Shown piece after piece: positions 28,915 through 37,319 of a DNA stretch of 64,000 bases. The stretch comes from Bacteroidales bacterium (lineage in GTDB: Bacteria; Planctomycetota; Planctomycetia; Gemmatales; Gemmataceae). Every line of letters starts with the position of its first letter. Positions within the stretch are counted from its first letter, which is position 1. The stretch lies in NCBI GenBank assembly GCA_026931725.1, contig JAIXLE010000115.1, forward strand, positions 1-64,000, written 5' to 3'. The notes under the pieces were generated by a model. The model made no database searches. It was not told the origin of the DNA and saw only the letters and a list, made by a program, of their open reading frames with translations. Made by a program: the position numbers and the translations under genes.

Positions 28915-31587
28915 ATGCGTACTCGGCTGGGTAGTTGCTTACTCATTCTGGTCGTTGCGGTATCCGGGTTCGCCGCGGAAAACCCCCTGGCGGAACCGCA
29001 AAAACGATTACTCCACGGGAACTACGACGAAGCCCGCTCCGGCTTTGCCGCCGTGGCCCAAGCTCACCCCGAATTCGCCCCACAAGCGGCCATCGGAGTG
29101 AGTCGCTGTTACCAGGAAATCGGCGAGTACGAAAAATCGCTCACGACACTGAATCTCGCCGTCAAAAACGCCCCCGATCATCCCGACTTACTGGCCGAGC
29201 GTGCCGACCGGCTCTACGCACTGGGCCGCTGGGACGAAGCCGAAAAAGAGGTCGCGGCGGCCCTCGCCCAGAAAGAAGACCAACTCCGCGCCCGCTACAC
29301 CCAGGCTCGCCTCTTTCGGGAACGCGGTCTACTGGATGAAGCCGATCAGGCGTTCCGCTGGGTCGTCCGCTACTACACCGCTCGTAGCAATGCCGATAAC
29401 GACATCACCGATGCGGAAGAACTGGTCATCGTGGCCGCTTGCGGAGCCGAGAACGCCCGCTGGCACAAGCTGCCCCGACAATTCCGCTTCATCCTCAACG
29501 AAGTGCTGGCCGATGCCCTGAAGAACAACCCGGATTACTGGCCCGCTGAGCAGATGGCCGGCGATATGCTGCTGGAAAAGTACAACCGCCCCGGTGCCAT
29601 CCAGGCTTACGACAACGCTCTCAAAATCAACCCCAAAGCGGTCGAACCGCTGGTCGGGAAAGGTCGAGCGGCCCTCGCAAAATTCGACATCGCGGAAGCC
29701 GAGCAACTCGCGGAACAAGCACTCCGGCACAATCCGCAGCACCCGGCCGCATTGCGCCTCATGGCGGATGTGGAACGCAGCGCGAACCAATGGCCCGCCG
29801 CCGTCAAGCACCTCCGCACCGCCCAGCAAGTGAACCCGCGTGATGCCGCCACCCTTGGCCGTCTCGCGGCGATGGATCGACTAATGAACAAAAAGACTGA
29901 ATCCGATGCGATCATTCAGAATGTCTCGACGTTCGACAAAAAGCCCGGAATCTTCTTCTACGAGTTGGCGGAATGCCTCGAAGAACACAAACGCTACGCC
30001 GAAGCGGAAACCTTCTACCTCAAAGCCGCGGAACTGCGTCCCCAACTGGCCGGGCCGCGTACCGGACTCGGGATGCTCTACCTGCGTCTGGGCAAGGAAA
30101 AAGAAGGCCGAGAACTCCTGACGCAAGCCTTCGCCAGCGACCCGTTCCATGTCCGCGTGGCCAATTCGCTCAAGGTCTTGCGTCATCTGGATGATTACGA
30201 AACGATCACCACCCCACACTATGAACTCCGGTTCAATCCGAAGACGGATAAACTGCTCGCCGCGTTCGTGGCCGACTACCTCGAAGAAAGCCATGCGGAA
30301 CTGAAAAGGCAGTTTCAGTTCGAGCCATCGGGCCGGATTCTGATAGAAGTCTTCAGTACCCATGAGATGTTTTCCGGCCGCACGGTCGGTTTGCCGGACT
30401 TGCACACCATCGGTGCCTGCACGGGGCGCGTGATCGCCATGGCCTCGCCGCATGCCAAGGGGATTCGCAAGCCGTTCAACTGGGGCCGCGTGATTCGCCA
30501 CGAGTTGACGCACGTCTTCAACCTCGCGCAAACCGATTTCCTCTGCCCACACTGGCTTACGGAAGGGCTCGCCGTCCGCAACGAGAACATGAGCCGACCC
30601 CGAGACTGGTCCGTCACGCTGCGTGAACGGATGGAGAATCAGACGCTGTTCAACCTGGATACGGTCATGCTCGGGTTCGTCCGTCCCAAGTCGCCGGAGG
30701 AATGGACGCTCGCCTATTGTCAGAGTCAGTTGTACGTTGAGTATCTCGTTCAAACTTATGGCGAAGCCTGCATCGGCAAACTGCTGAACGCCTACGGTCA
30801 GGGATTGGACACAGCCGAGGCTCTGCGAACAGCGGTCGGCGTGGAACAACCGGCGTTCGAGAAGGGGTATCGGGCCTACCTGGAAACGATCATGAAGCCC
30901 TACCGCCGCTCGCAACCGAAGCCACCCGCCGAGAAGCAACTCACCTTCGCCGAACTGGAAGCCGCTCAGAAACAGAACCCCGATGACGTGGATTTGATGG
31001 CCCGACTCGCGGATCAACTCTATCGACGGAACAAATTCACCGAGGCACGCCAATGGGCGGAAAAAGCCCTGACGCAGCAACCCAATCACCCGATCGCGTC
31101 CGTAGTGCAAGCCCGCCTCCTGAGCCGCGATGGTCAGAAAGCCGCCGCCGCCAAGGTGTTGCAAGCCGCCTGGGATGCCCACCCCGCAGACCCCAAGTTG
31201 CTCCTGGCCCTGGCTCGCTATTACACCGATGCGAAAGATTACACCAACGCCGCCAAGGTACTGGAACAGGGCCGCCGTGTCGCACCGTTGGAATCGGATT
31301 GGCTCGAACAGCTCGCCCGCATCTACAAGCAGACCGACGACACGGATAAACTCATCTCCGTGTTGAAAGAGATCATCGCCGCGAACCCCGATGAACTCGC
31401 GGGCCGGGTTCTCCTGGCGAAAACGGCTCTCGCTGCTGGCAAACCCGCCGAGGCCGAGCGGTTCGCCCGCGAAGCCATTCAGATCGACGTGACTCAAGCC
31501 GAAGCCCAATCCGCCTTGGTTGCCGCACTGCGTCAGTTGGGACGTGACGATGCCGCGCAAAAGCTGGAGGCCCGGTTCCAACAATAA
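28915..31587 (+). CDS. Secreted TPR protein with MA-family (gluzincin) metallopeptidase domain
   Basis: The 890 residues begin with a signal peptide (MRTRLGSCLLILVVAVSGFAAE), then TPR-like helices (about 35-420). A gluzincin domain carries His529-Glu-Leu-Thr-His533, with the distal Glu likely in LTEGLAV. More TPR-like repeats follow (about 650-885). It should sit in the periplasm. Whether it cleaves protein or only binds is unknown; the HExxH motif and following Glu are intact, so activity is plausible. The MazG-like, large membrane protein and ABC ATPase genes follow on the same strand. Confidence 0.88.
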   Translation: MRTRLGSCLLILVVAVSGFAAENPLAEPQKRLLHGNYDEARSGFAAVAQAHPEFAPQAAIGVSRCYQEIGEYEKSLTTLNLAVKNAPDHPDLLAERADRLYALGRWDEAEKEVAAALAQKEDQLRARYTQARLFRERGLLDEADQAFRWVVRYYTARSNADNDITDAEELVIVAACGAENARWHKLPRQFRFILNEVLADALKNNPDYWPAEQMAGDMLLEKYNRPGAIQAYDNALKINPKAVEPLVGKGRAALAKFDIAEAEQLAEQALRHNPQHPAALRLMADVERSANQWPAAVKHLRTAQQVNPRDAATLGRLAAMDRLMNKKTESDAIIQNVSTFDKKPGIFFYELAECLEEHKRYAEAETFYLKAAELRPQLAGPRTGLGMLYLRLGKEKEGRELLTQAFASDPFHVRVANSLKVLRHLDDYETITTPHYELRFNPKTDKLLAAFVADYLEESHAELKRQFQFEPSGRILIEVFSTHEMFSGRTVGLPDLHTIGACTGRVIAMASPHAKGIRKPFNWGRVIRHELTHVFNLAQTDFLCPHWLTEGLAVRNENMSRPRDWSVTLRERMENQTLFNLDTVMLGFVRPKSPEEWTLAYCQSQLYVEYLVQTYGEACIGKLLNAYGQGLDTAEALRTAVGVEQPAFEKGYRAYLETIMKPYRRSQPKPPAEKQLTFAELEAAQKQNPDDVDLMARLADQLYRRNKFTEARQWAEKALTQQPNHPIASVVQARLLSRDGQKAAAAKVLQAAWDAHPADPKLLLALARYYTDAKDYTNAAKVLEQGRRVAPLESDWLEQLARIYKQTDDTDKLISVLKEIIAANPDELAGRVLLAKTALAAGKPAEAERFAREAIQIDVTQAEAQSALVAALRQLGRDDAAQKLEARFQQ

Positions 31588-31696
31588 CCCTTGGGAAAAG
31601 ATGCCGTGCCACCGTGCCCCAGGAACGGGGAGAGCATTGGCCGAGGTTGTGCGCAGACGCTACAATCACAGCGTCGTCTTCCCAACCGGGTATCCC

Positions 31697-32002
31697 ATGT
31701 CGATGACTCTGGGCCAGTTGCAGCAACGTATCCGCGACCTCTACGGCGAGAAGGACAGCCGCCGGGGAGTCGAAGGGACGTTCATGTGGTTCATGGAAGA
31801 AGTGGGGGAACTTTCCGCCGCGCTGCGGGGGGGAAGCCCAGAAGAACAGACGCTGGAATTCGCGGATGTCCTCGCTTGGTTGGTGACATTGGCGAACTGC
31901 TCGGGGGTCGATCTGGACGAGGCCATCGCCCGGAAGTATGGGACCGGCTGCCCCGGTTGTGCCCAGACTCCCTGCGTCTGCTTGCGCGAATATAAACCCT
32001 AA
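31697..32002 (+). CDS. MazG-like nucleotide pyrophosphohydrolase
   Basis: This 101-residue all-alpha protein has the MazG/dCTPase metal-binding pattern: EEVGELSAAL (EExxE) and, about 20 residues on, EFADVLAWLVTLAN (E-x-x-D). Such enzymes hydrolyse (d)NTPs to NMP and pyrophosphate, cleaning damaged nucleotides. The C-terminus has a small cysteine cluster, CPGCAQTPCVC, seen in short MazG proteins and possibly binding zinc. Start 31697 (MSMTLGQLQ) is chosen because the upstream extension has no family likeness; 31703 is also possible. It is 20 bases from the next gene. Confidence 0.85.
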   Translation: MSMTLGQLQQRIRDLYGEKDSRRGVEGTFMWFMEEVGELSAALRGGSPEEQTLEFADVLAWLVTLANCSGVDLDEAIARKYGTGCPGCAQTPCVCLREYKP

Positions 32003-32022
32003 GCCGTCTCCGTGAGTCTTTC

Positions 32023-34488
32023 ATGCGGCGTGTTCGATTCGATTGGTGGCTCGTTTTCGCTGGGGTGATATGCACCGTGGGGGGCGTGTCGGCTCAGTCG
32101 CCGAAAGTCGTCATCCAGTCCGCGGAAATCGGTCTGCCGCCGGGGCCGTTCACCCCTGAGCCGAGCCATCCCAACCAGCCGGTAACTCTCTTCAAGAGCC
32201 AGTGCTGGGCACCGATCGCGCTCAAGCTCACCTTGCAAGAGCCGGTTTCGGGTTCCGCGCAACTCCGTGTCGAAACCACGGATGATGACGATCTCCGCAC
32301 GACCCTGACCGTGCCATTGGGGGATTTTTCCGCCCATCAGCCCGGTATGACCCTCTCCCCGGTCGATTGGCCGTACACGCCGTATGTTCGTCCGGGTGAT
32401 GTCTCCAGCGGCACCGTGACTGTAACGGTACTGGATGCGGCAGGTATCCCGCTTTCCGCGCCGTTCACGCAACGATACCTGCGGGGGCGGAACCGCTCAG
32501 CCTACATCATGGCCACCTTGGGTGCGAGCGTGCCGGGGTTGGATTTGCCGAACCCTCACGCTCGTGCCGATGCGCCGGAGACGAATCGGTCCCTTCTCCG
32601 CGGTGGACGGGTCGAAACCGCCGTGCTGACGGAGTTGCACCAACTGCCCGATCGCGCCATCGGTTACGATGCGGTGGATCTGGTGATCCTGGCCACGGGG
32701 TCGGCCCCCCAGGCGTTTCTGACCGAGTTGTTCCACGCACCCGCTGCGGAATCCCGCCGAGCGGCCTTATCCGAATGGGTCCGACGAGGGGGGAAGCTGC
32801 TCATCACTGTCGGCGAGAACGCGCGGACAGTGGCACAATATCCGGCGTTCCGCGAACTGATTCCCTTGCCGTTCGTCACCGAGGAACCGAGTCGGGCCGT
32901 CGCGGATTTGACGATCAACTGGTTGGCCCCCGGCGGATTGCAGAAAACCGCCTCGCTCCGTGGCCAGCCGGGAACAAAATACCCCCTCGCCCGGTTCAGC
33001 GAGAAAGGGCACACCTCCCGTGTCCTGCTGCGGCACGCCCCGCTCGTGAACGACCCGGATCAGACCGAATATCCGCTCGTGATGCAGACCGCGTATGGCC
33101 TGGGCCGGGTGACGCTCGTGGCCATCGACCTGGATCGTGCGCCGTTCCTCGATTTGCCGACCGAACAGAAAGCCTCCTTCTGGGATTGGCTGATCCGCAA
33201 AGCCGATGCGGATCGGGCCTCCGTGAACCCGGACCCCAACGCCCCCGCCCCCGGTTCGACGGGGAATCCGACTTCCGAAGATGGCTTTGCCCAGGCTTTG
33301 AAAGACCATGTGGATGACTTTCAGGAAGTGCCGGTCATCTCGTTCGGTTGGGTGGCTCTGCTCATCGCCTTCTACACGTTGCTGATTGGGCCGGTCGAGT
33401 ACCTGTTCCTGAAGAAAGTCATTGGACGGCTCGAATTCACCTGGTTGACGTTCCCCCTTATCGTGCTGTCCGTCAGTACGGCGGCGTACTTCACGGCCTA
33501 CGCCATCAAGGGGGACGCACTACGGATCAACAAGGTGGATCTCGTGGACCTCGACCCAGACTCGGGGCGGGTTTATGGTCGGACCTGGTTCACGATCTTC
33601 AGCCCTCGCATCGACAGTTACACGATTGGTGTCACTCCACGTTCCGACTGGCAGGACCAGCAGCCTCCCGGTTCGCGGCAACCCTCCGTTCATGTCGACT
33701 GGCTGGCGGGTGGGCGAACGGGTGGCGGTAACATCGTGAGCCGGGGATACACCTATCACACGAATCTCCCGGATCAGCAGTTCGCGGATGGCCTGATGGG
33801 CGTACCGATTCCCGTTTGGTCCACGAAGGCGTTTCAAGCCGATTGGTCCGCCACGCTGTCCCGCACGGCTCCGCTGGTGGAATCTCGGCTGTACCATCCA
33901 CCGGGCGACCCCAATGCCTTGGCTGGGCGAATCGTGTCCCGGTTGCCTTTCGGCACGCTGCGTGATGCCCAGATCGTCTACGCGGGTGCGGTGTACAAAC
34001 TGGATCCCCTCGTGCCGGGTGTCCCGGTGACTCCGATTCTGGATCCATCCACGATTCACGCGGAATGGCTCCGCACGCAAGCGGCCCTCACCGGCATCGG
34101 TGAGGCCGTTCCAGGTTCTGGCCCCACGGAGATGCTGGGGAGCCATCGGCAACTGTCGCTGTGGGGGATGCTGTTCCACGAAAAAGCGCTGCCACCGGGG
34201 ACGCGCACGCTGCAAAATGCGTCCTTCCGGCAACTGGATCAATCCTGGCGGTTCGACCCGGCCTTCCGCGATCAGGCCATGATTCTCGCCCGAGTCGGGC
34301 CTGTTCGCGGAGCGGCGGAATCCCTTCTGACCGCTGCGGACTCACCTTCTCCCACGACCTTGTGGCGATCCGAGCGATCCCCGGACCAATCGCGGGCACC
34401 CCTAGCGGGTGTGCTGCGTCAGGAAACCTACATACGGATGTTCCTGCCGATCGCGCAGCAGCCGATTGGGGATCCGATTCCAAACTGA
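32023..34488 (+). CDS. Large exported membrane protein of unknown function
   Basis: The 821 residues include a signal-like N-terminus (WWLVFAGVICTVGGVSAQ), a large extracytoplasmic region (about 25-435) that may include a glutamine-amidotransferase-like fold (VDLVILATGSAPQ, EWVRRGGKLLITVGENA), two adjacent membrane helices (about 440-500: FGWVALLIAFYTLLIGPVEYLFLKK and TFPLIVLSVSTAAYFTAY), and a C-terminal beta-rich part. This resembles uncharacterised proteins found beside ABC-type exporters and DUF4350-type proteins. It lies 46 bases before the ABC ATPase on the same strand, so it could be its membrane partner. Catalytic residues are not evident. Confidence 0.7.
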   Translation: MRRVRFDWWLVFAGVICTVGGVSAQSPKVVIQSAEIGLPPGPFTPEPSHPNQPVTLFKSQCWAPIALKLTLQEPVSGSAQLRVETTDDDDLRTTLTVPLGDFSAHQPGMTLSPVDWPYTPYVRPGDVSSGTVTVTVLDAAGIPLSAPFTQRYLRGRNRSAYIMATLGASVPGLDLPNPHARADAPETNRSLLRGGRVETAVLTELHQLPDRAIGYDAVDLVILATGSAPQAFLTELFHAPAAESRRAALSEWVRRGGKLLITVGENARTVAQYPAFRELIPLPFVTEEPSRAVADLTINWLAPGGLQKTASLRGQPGTKYPLARFSEKGHTSRVLLRHAPLVNDPDQTEYPLVMQTAYGLGRVTLVAIDLDRAPFLDLPTEQKASFWDWLIRKADADRASVNPDPNAPAPGSTGNPTSEDGFAQALKDHVDDFQEVPVISFGWVALLIAFYTLLIGPVEYLFLKKVIGRLEFTWLTFPLIVLSVSTAAYFTAYAIKGDALRINKVDLVDLDPDSGRVYGRTWFTIFSPRIDSYTIGVTPRSDWQDQQPPGSRQPSVHVDWLAGGRTGGGNIVSRGYTYHTNLPDQQFADGLMGVPIPVWSTKAFQADWSATLSRTAPLVESRLYHPPGDPNALAGRIVSRLPFGTLRDAQIVYAGAVYKLDPLVPGVPVTPILDPSTIHAEWLRTQAALTGIGEAVPGSGPTEMLGSHRQLSLWGMLFHEKALPPGTRTLQNASFRQLDQSWRFDPAFRDQAMILARVGPVRGAAESLLTAADSPSPTTLWRSERSPDQSRAPLAGVLRQETYIRMFLPIAQQPIGDPIPN

Positions 34489-34534
34489 GACACGTTCCGA
34501 CACCGTTGGCCGATTCTTTCGACGAGACACGACC

Positions 34535-35470
34535 ATGATCGAAACACGCGATCTGACCAAGAAATACGGCGACCTGTACGCACTGGAACGGTTGACGCTC
34601 AAGCTGGAAAAGGGCGACGTGTTCGGCTTCATCGGCCCGAACGGCGCGGGGAAGACCACCACGATGCGGATTCTGGCAACGCTGTTGAACCCGTCCTGGG
34701 GCGAGGCCAGCGTCTGTGGATATTCGATCTACACGGGATCGAAGGAAATTCGCCGGAGTATCGGTTACATGCCGGACTTCTTCGGCGTTTACGATGACAT
34801 GAAAGTGACGGAGTACCTCGAATTCTTCGCGGCGGCTTATCGAATCAAGGGACCGGAACGGCGGAAAAAAGTCGATCAGGTATTGGAACTGGTTGACCTC
34901 GGATACAAACGTGATGCCCTCGTGACGAGCCTGTCTCGGGGGATGACACAGCGGCTCGGGCTGGCACGGGTGCTACTGCATGACCCACAAGTGCTGCTCC
35001 TCGATGAACCCGCATCCGGCCTCGATCCGCGAGCCCGAATCGAAATGCGTGAACTCATCAAAGAGTTACGCAGTATGAACAAGACAATCATGGTGTCATC
35101 GCATATCCTGCCGGAACTGGCCGACATTTGTAACAAGATCGGTATTATCGAACGCGGCAAGCTGCTATTCAACGGCACCACGGATGAAGCCATTCGCCAA
35201 GTCCGTCAGAAACGGGTGTACCTCATCTCCGTCGGGGCCGATCAGAACGAGCGGGCCGCCAAAAAGCTGTCATCATTCTCGGAAATCGAATCGGTGGGCT
35301 TGGAAGCCGAGGGAACACGAGTCCGGGCGACCCTCCGCGATGGCGTGGACGATGGCGGATTCATCCCAGAACGTCTCCTGCAAGAAGGGTTCCGCCTGCG
35401 GAGCTTCAACGAGGAAGAAATCGACCTCGAAGATGTGTTCCTCGGTATTACCAAGGGGATCACGAACTGA
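34535..35470 (+). CDS. ABC transporter ATP-binding protein without an adjacent permease
   Basis: This 311-residue ATPase has Walker A GPNGAGKTT, signature SLSRGMTQ, Walker B VLLLDEP and the switch His (VSSHIL). A C-terminal extension of about 90 residues (from KKLSSFSEIESVG) resembles that of gliding-type and ABC-2-type exporter subunits. The start at 34535 (MIETRDLTKKYG) is clear; the frame is open upstream but overlaps the previous gene. No permease gene lies in the window. The preceding 821-residue membrane protein may be its partner. Confidence 0.92.
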   Translation: MIETRDLTKKYGDLYALERLTLKLEKGDVFGFIGPNGAGKTTTMRILATLLNPSWGEASVCGYSIYTGSKEIRRSIGYMPDFFGVYDDMKVTEYLEFFAAAYRIKGPERRKKVDQVLELVDLGYKRDALVTSLSRGMTQRLGLARVLLHDPQVLLLDEPASGLDPRARIEMRELIKELRSMNKTIMVSSHILPELADICNKIGIIERGKLLFNGTTDEAIRQVRQKRVYLISVGADQNERAAKKLSSFSEIESVGLEAEGTRVRATLRDGVDDGGFIPERLLQEGFRLRSFNEEEIDLEDVFLGITKGITN

Positions 35471-35477
35471 CACACCG

Positions 35478-35501
35478 AACCGGGGACGAAAGTCCCCGGT
35501 T
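35478..35501. repeat. Fourth copy of the 24-bp palindromic element plus a half copy
   Basis: Arms AACCGGGGAC and GTCCCCGGTT flank a centre GAAA. The trailing sequence TGTTCAGCA is repeated after a degenerate half copy (CCATCCCCGGTTGTTCAGCA, to about 35531). It lies between the convergent ABC ATPase and SRPBCC genes. Confidence 0.78.
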
Positions 35502-35543
35502 GTTCAGCAGGACCATCCCCGGTTGTTCAGCAAGACTGTCCGC

Positions 35544-35996
35544 TTATCCCGCGTCGGGAGTGGTCAGTTTCTGATGGATACCAGCCCAGATTTCGGCCAT
35601 GACTTTCTGAGCGGCGGATTGTATCAACCCCGCTGGCACCAGTTTCAACAGTCCCTTCAACTCGGCCAGTTCCGCGGACCAGTGAACGGTGGTTGTTCCA
35701 GATTCCGTTGTGGAGAATCGCAGTTCCGCCAAGAGGACGCTGCCGCTCCCGACTCCCTGGCTGACGAGACGATAATTCACCGTATCGGCCGTGCGGGCCA
35801 CGACTTCGGCTGTCGTTTCGAGTTCCCCCGCAGCGAACGCGAGTTGCGGACGGACCCGCCAGATGGCGCGATGCGGGGTGGCTTCTCGCACGGTGGCCCC
35901 CGGAAGACTGTGAGCCAGCCACCCCGCATCGGTCAGGTGAGCCACGGCCTGCTCCCGACTCACGGAAAGTTGTTCGACACCCTGAAACTGCTGCAT
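35544..35996 (-). CDS. SRPBCC/CoxG-like protein
   Basis: This 150-residue protein fits the START/SRPBCC helix-grip fold of the CoxG type: an N-terminal beta-strand and helix (EQLSVSREQAVAHL), the GATVREAT segment, a beta-sheet (VRPQLAFAAGELETTAEVV, TVHWSAELAE) and a long C-terminal helix (LIQSAAQKVMAEIWAGIHQKL). These proteins bind hydrophobic ligands or help insert membrane-associated cofactors. No CO-dehydrogenase genes are nearby, so the partner is unknown. It is monocistronic and leftward. Confidence 0.78.
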   Translation of the reverse strand: MQQFQGVEQLSVSREQAVAHLTDAGWLAHSLPGATVREATPHRAIWRVRPQLAFAAGELETTAEVVARTADTVNYRLVSQGVGSGSVLLAELRFSTTESGTTTVHWSAELAELKGLLKLVPAGLIQSAAQKVMAEIWAGIHQKLTTPDAG

Positions 35997-36284
35997 GACG
36001 GAACCTCGGAAAGCGACAGAAGTTCAATTTATCCCACTCCGCCCAATTCTCAAAGCGTGACCGGCCATCACACAAACTTGAACGAAATTTTCGATTCCAG
36101 GCGAGCCAAGGAGGGGATTGCTTCCTATTGTTGTTGGTGTATCATGTGGCGAATATTGGAACCCGACCGCGCCGAGGCGGTCGATGTCACGGGAGTCTGA
36201 ACCATTCTTGCATCGACAACTCTACCCAACACCGAGCCGAACTCCTCAGCCAGCACGCCACCGAGCGTCGCTTCTGTAACCGTA
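35997..36284. other. Intergenic region between divergent genes
   Basis: This gap of 288 bases lies between the SRPBCC gene (leftward) and the membrane desaturase (rightward). I see no gene, hairpin or clear promoter pair; the AT-richer part is about 36120-36160. Confidence 0.3.
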
Positions 36285-37178
36285 GTGGATTCCGCATTGC
36301 ACACCGACACCACGATGGCGGTCACACCTGCGGAACGCCCTGCCAAAAGGGGACTGTTCCGCCGAGCGCTGAACTACTTCCCCCGAGTGATGTTCGGCCT
36401 GATGCATGTGGCCGCGCTGGGGGTCGTGTTCTTCTTCCCGCCTTCGTGGCTGGATTTAACGCTGTTCCTCACCATCTACATTATCCGCGGCTTTGGCCTG
36501 ACCGCGGGATTCCACCGCTATTTCGCGCACCGAGCCTACCAAACGAGCCGCTGGTTCCAATTCTGCCTGGCTTGGTTCGGTGCGATGGCCGTGCAACGGG
36601 GGCCGATGTGGTGGGCGGGCCATCACCGGGCGCACCATAAATTCTCGGACCTCGAAGGCGACCCCCATTCACCGATTGTCCGCTCGATCTGGTATTCTCA
36701 CATCGGCTGGATTCTGTCCGATGAACTGAAAGACGCGGATCGGGAAACGATGCGGGACTGGCACAAGTACCCGGAATTGTGGTGGCTGGACAAATACGAC
36801 TGGCTGCCCGGCGTGCTGACGGCGGCGTTCTGCTACGCGGTCGGCGGCCTGAGTGGCTTCTTCTGGGGCTTCTTACTCGGCACCGTGTTGCTCTATCACG
36901 CCACCTTCTGCGTGAATTCGGTCTGCCACCTGATCGGCTTCCGACGGTTTGAAACCACGGATCGTAGCCGGAATAACTTCCTGGTGGCCATTGCCACAAT
37001 GGGCGAAGGCTGGCACAACAACCACCACCACTACCCCTCCGCCGCCCGGCAAGGGTTCAAATGGTGGGAAATCGACATGAGCTACATCATCCTCAAAGTG
37101 CTGAGCCAATTCGGGATCGTCTGGGGACTCCGCCAGCCGACACCCCGCGCGCTCGCCTCGAAGTTGATCGTGAAATAA
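36285..37178 (+). CDS. Membrane acyl-CoA/lipid delta-9-type fatty acid desaturase
   Basis: This 297-residue integral membrane diiron desaturase has the three histidine boxes HRYFAH, HHRAHH and HNNHHH, in the order and spacing of stearoyl-CoA-type delta-9 enzymes. Hydrophobic segments lie around 30-60 and 165-200. It should introduce a cis double bond in a saturated acyl chain using O2 and an electron donor. The GTG at 36285 and ATG at 36315 are both weak starts with no clear ribosome binding site; the family N-terminus does not decide between them. A strong terminator follows. This is a second, unrelated desaturase family in the window besides the soluble one at 12741. Confidence 0.92.
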   Translation: MDSALHTDTTMAVTPAERPAKRGLFRRALNYFPRVMFGLMHVAALGVVFFFPPSWLDLTLFLTIYIIRGFGLTAGFHRYFAHRAYQTSRWFQFCLAWFGAMAVQRGPMWWAGHHRAHHKFSDLEGDPHSPIVRSIWYSHIGWILSDELKDADRETMRDWHKYPELWWLDKYDWLPGVLTAAFCYAVGGLSGFFWGFLLGTVLLYHATFCVNSVCHLIGFRRFETTDRSRNNFLVAIATMGEGWHNNHHHYPSAARQGFKWWEIDMSYIILKVLSQFGIVWGLRQPTPRALASKLIVK

Positions 37179-37203
37179 CGAACTGTGTTCTGTGGGAACT
37201 CGC

Positions 37204-37235
37204 AAGCCTGTCCGTATTTCGGGCAGGCTTTCTTC
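37204..37235 (+). terminator. Intrinsic terminator after the membrane desaturase
   Basis: An 11-bp stem is formed by AAGCCTGTCCG (37204-37214) and CGGGCAGGCTT (37220-37230), with one G-U pair and loop TATTT, followed by TCTTC. It lies 25 bases after the desaturase stop and 85 bases before the ppk start. Confidence 0.78.
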
Positions 37236-37319
37236 ATGCAATCATCACTGTCCCCATCGCCCCGCGAGCGGGTATAGTGTCTGCGCCTGCCAACCTTGTT
37301 TCTGGAGCCTGGAAACGCG

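Noticed and set aside
29881-31584. 567-codon open frame antisense to the TPR-gluzincin gene
   Set aside because: It mirrors a GC-rich coding strand; no family resemblance, and the sense protein has a clear signal peptide and HExxH motif.
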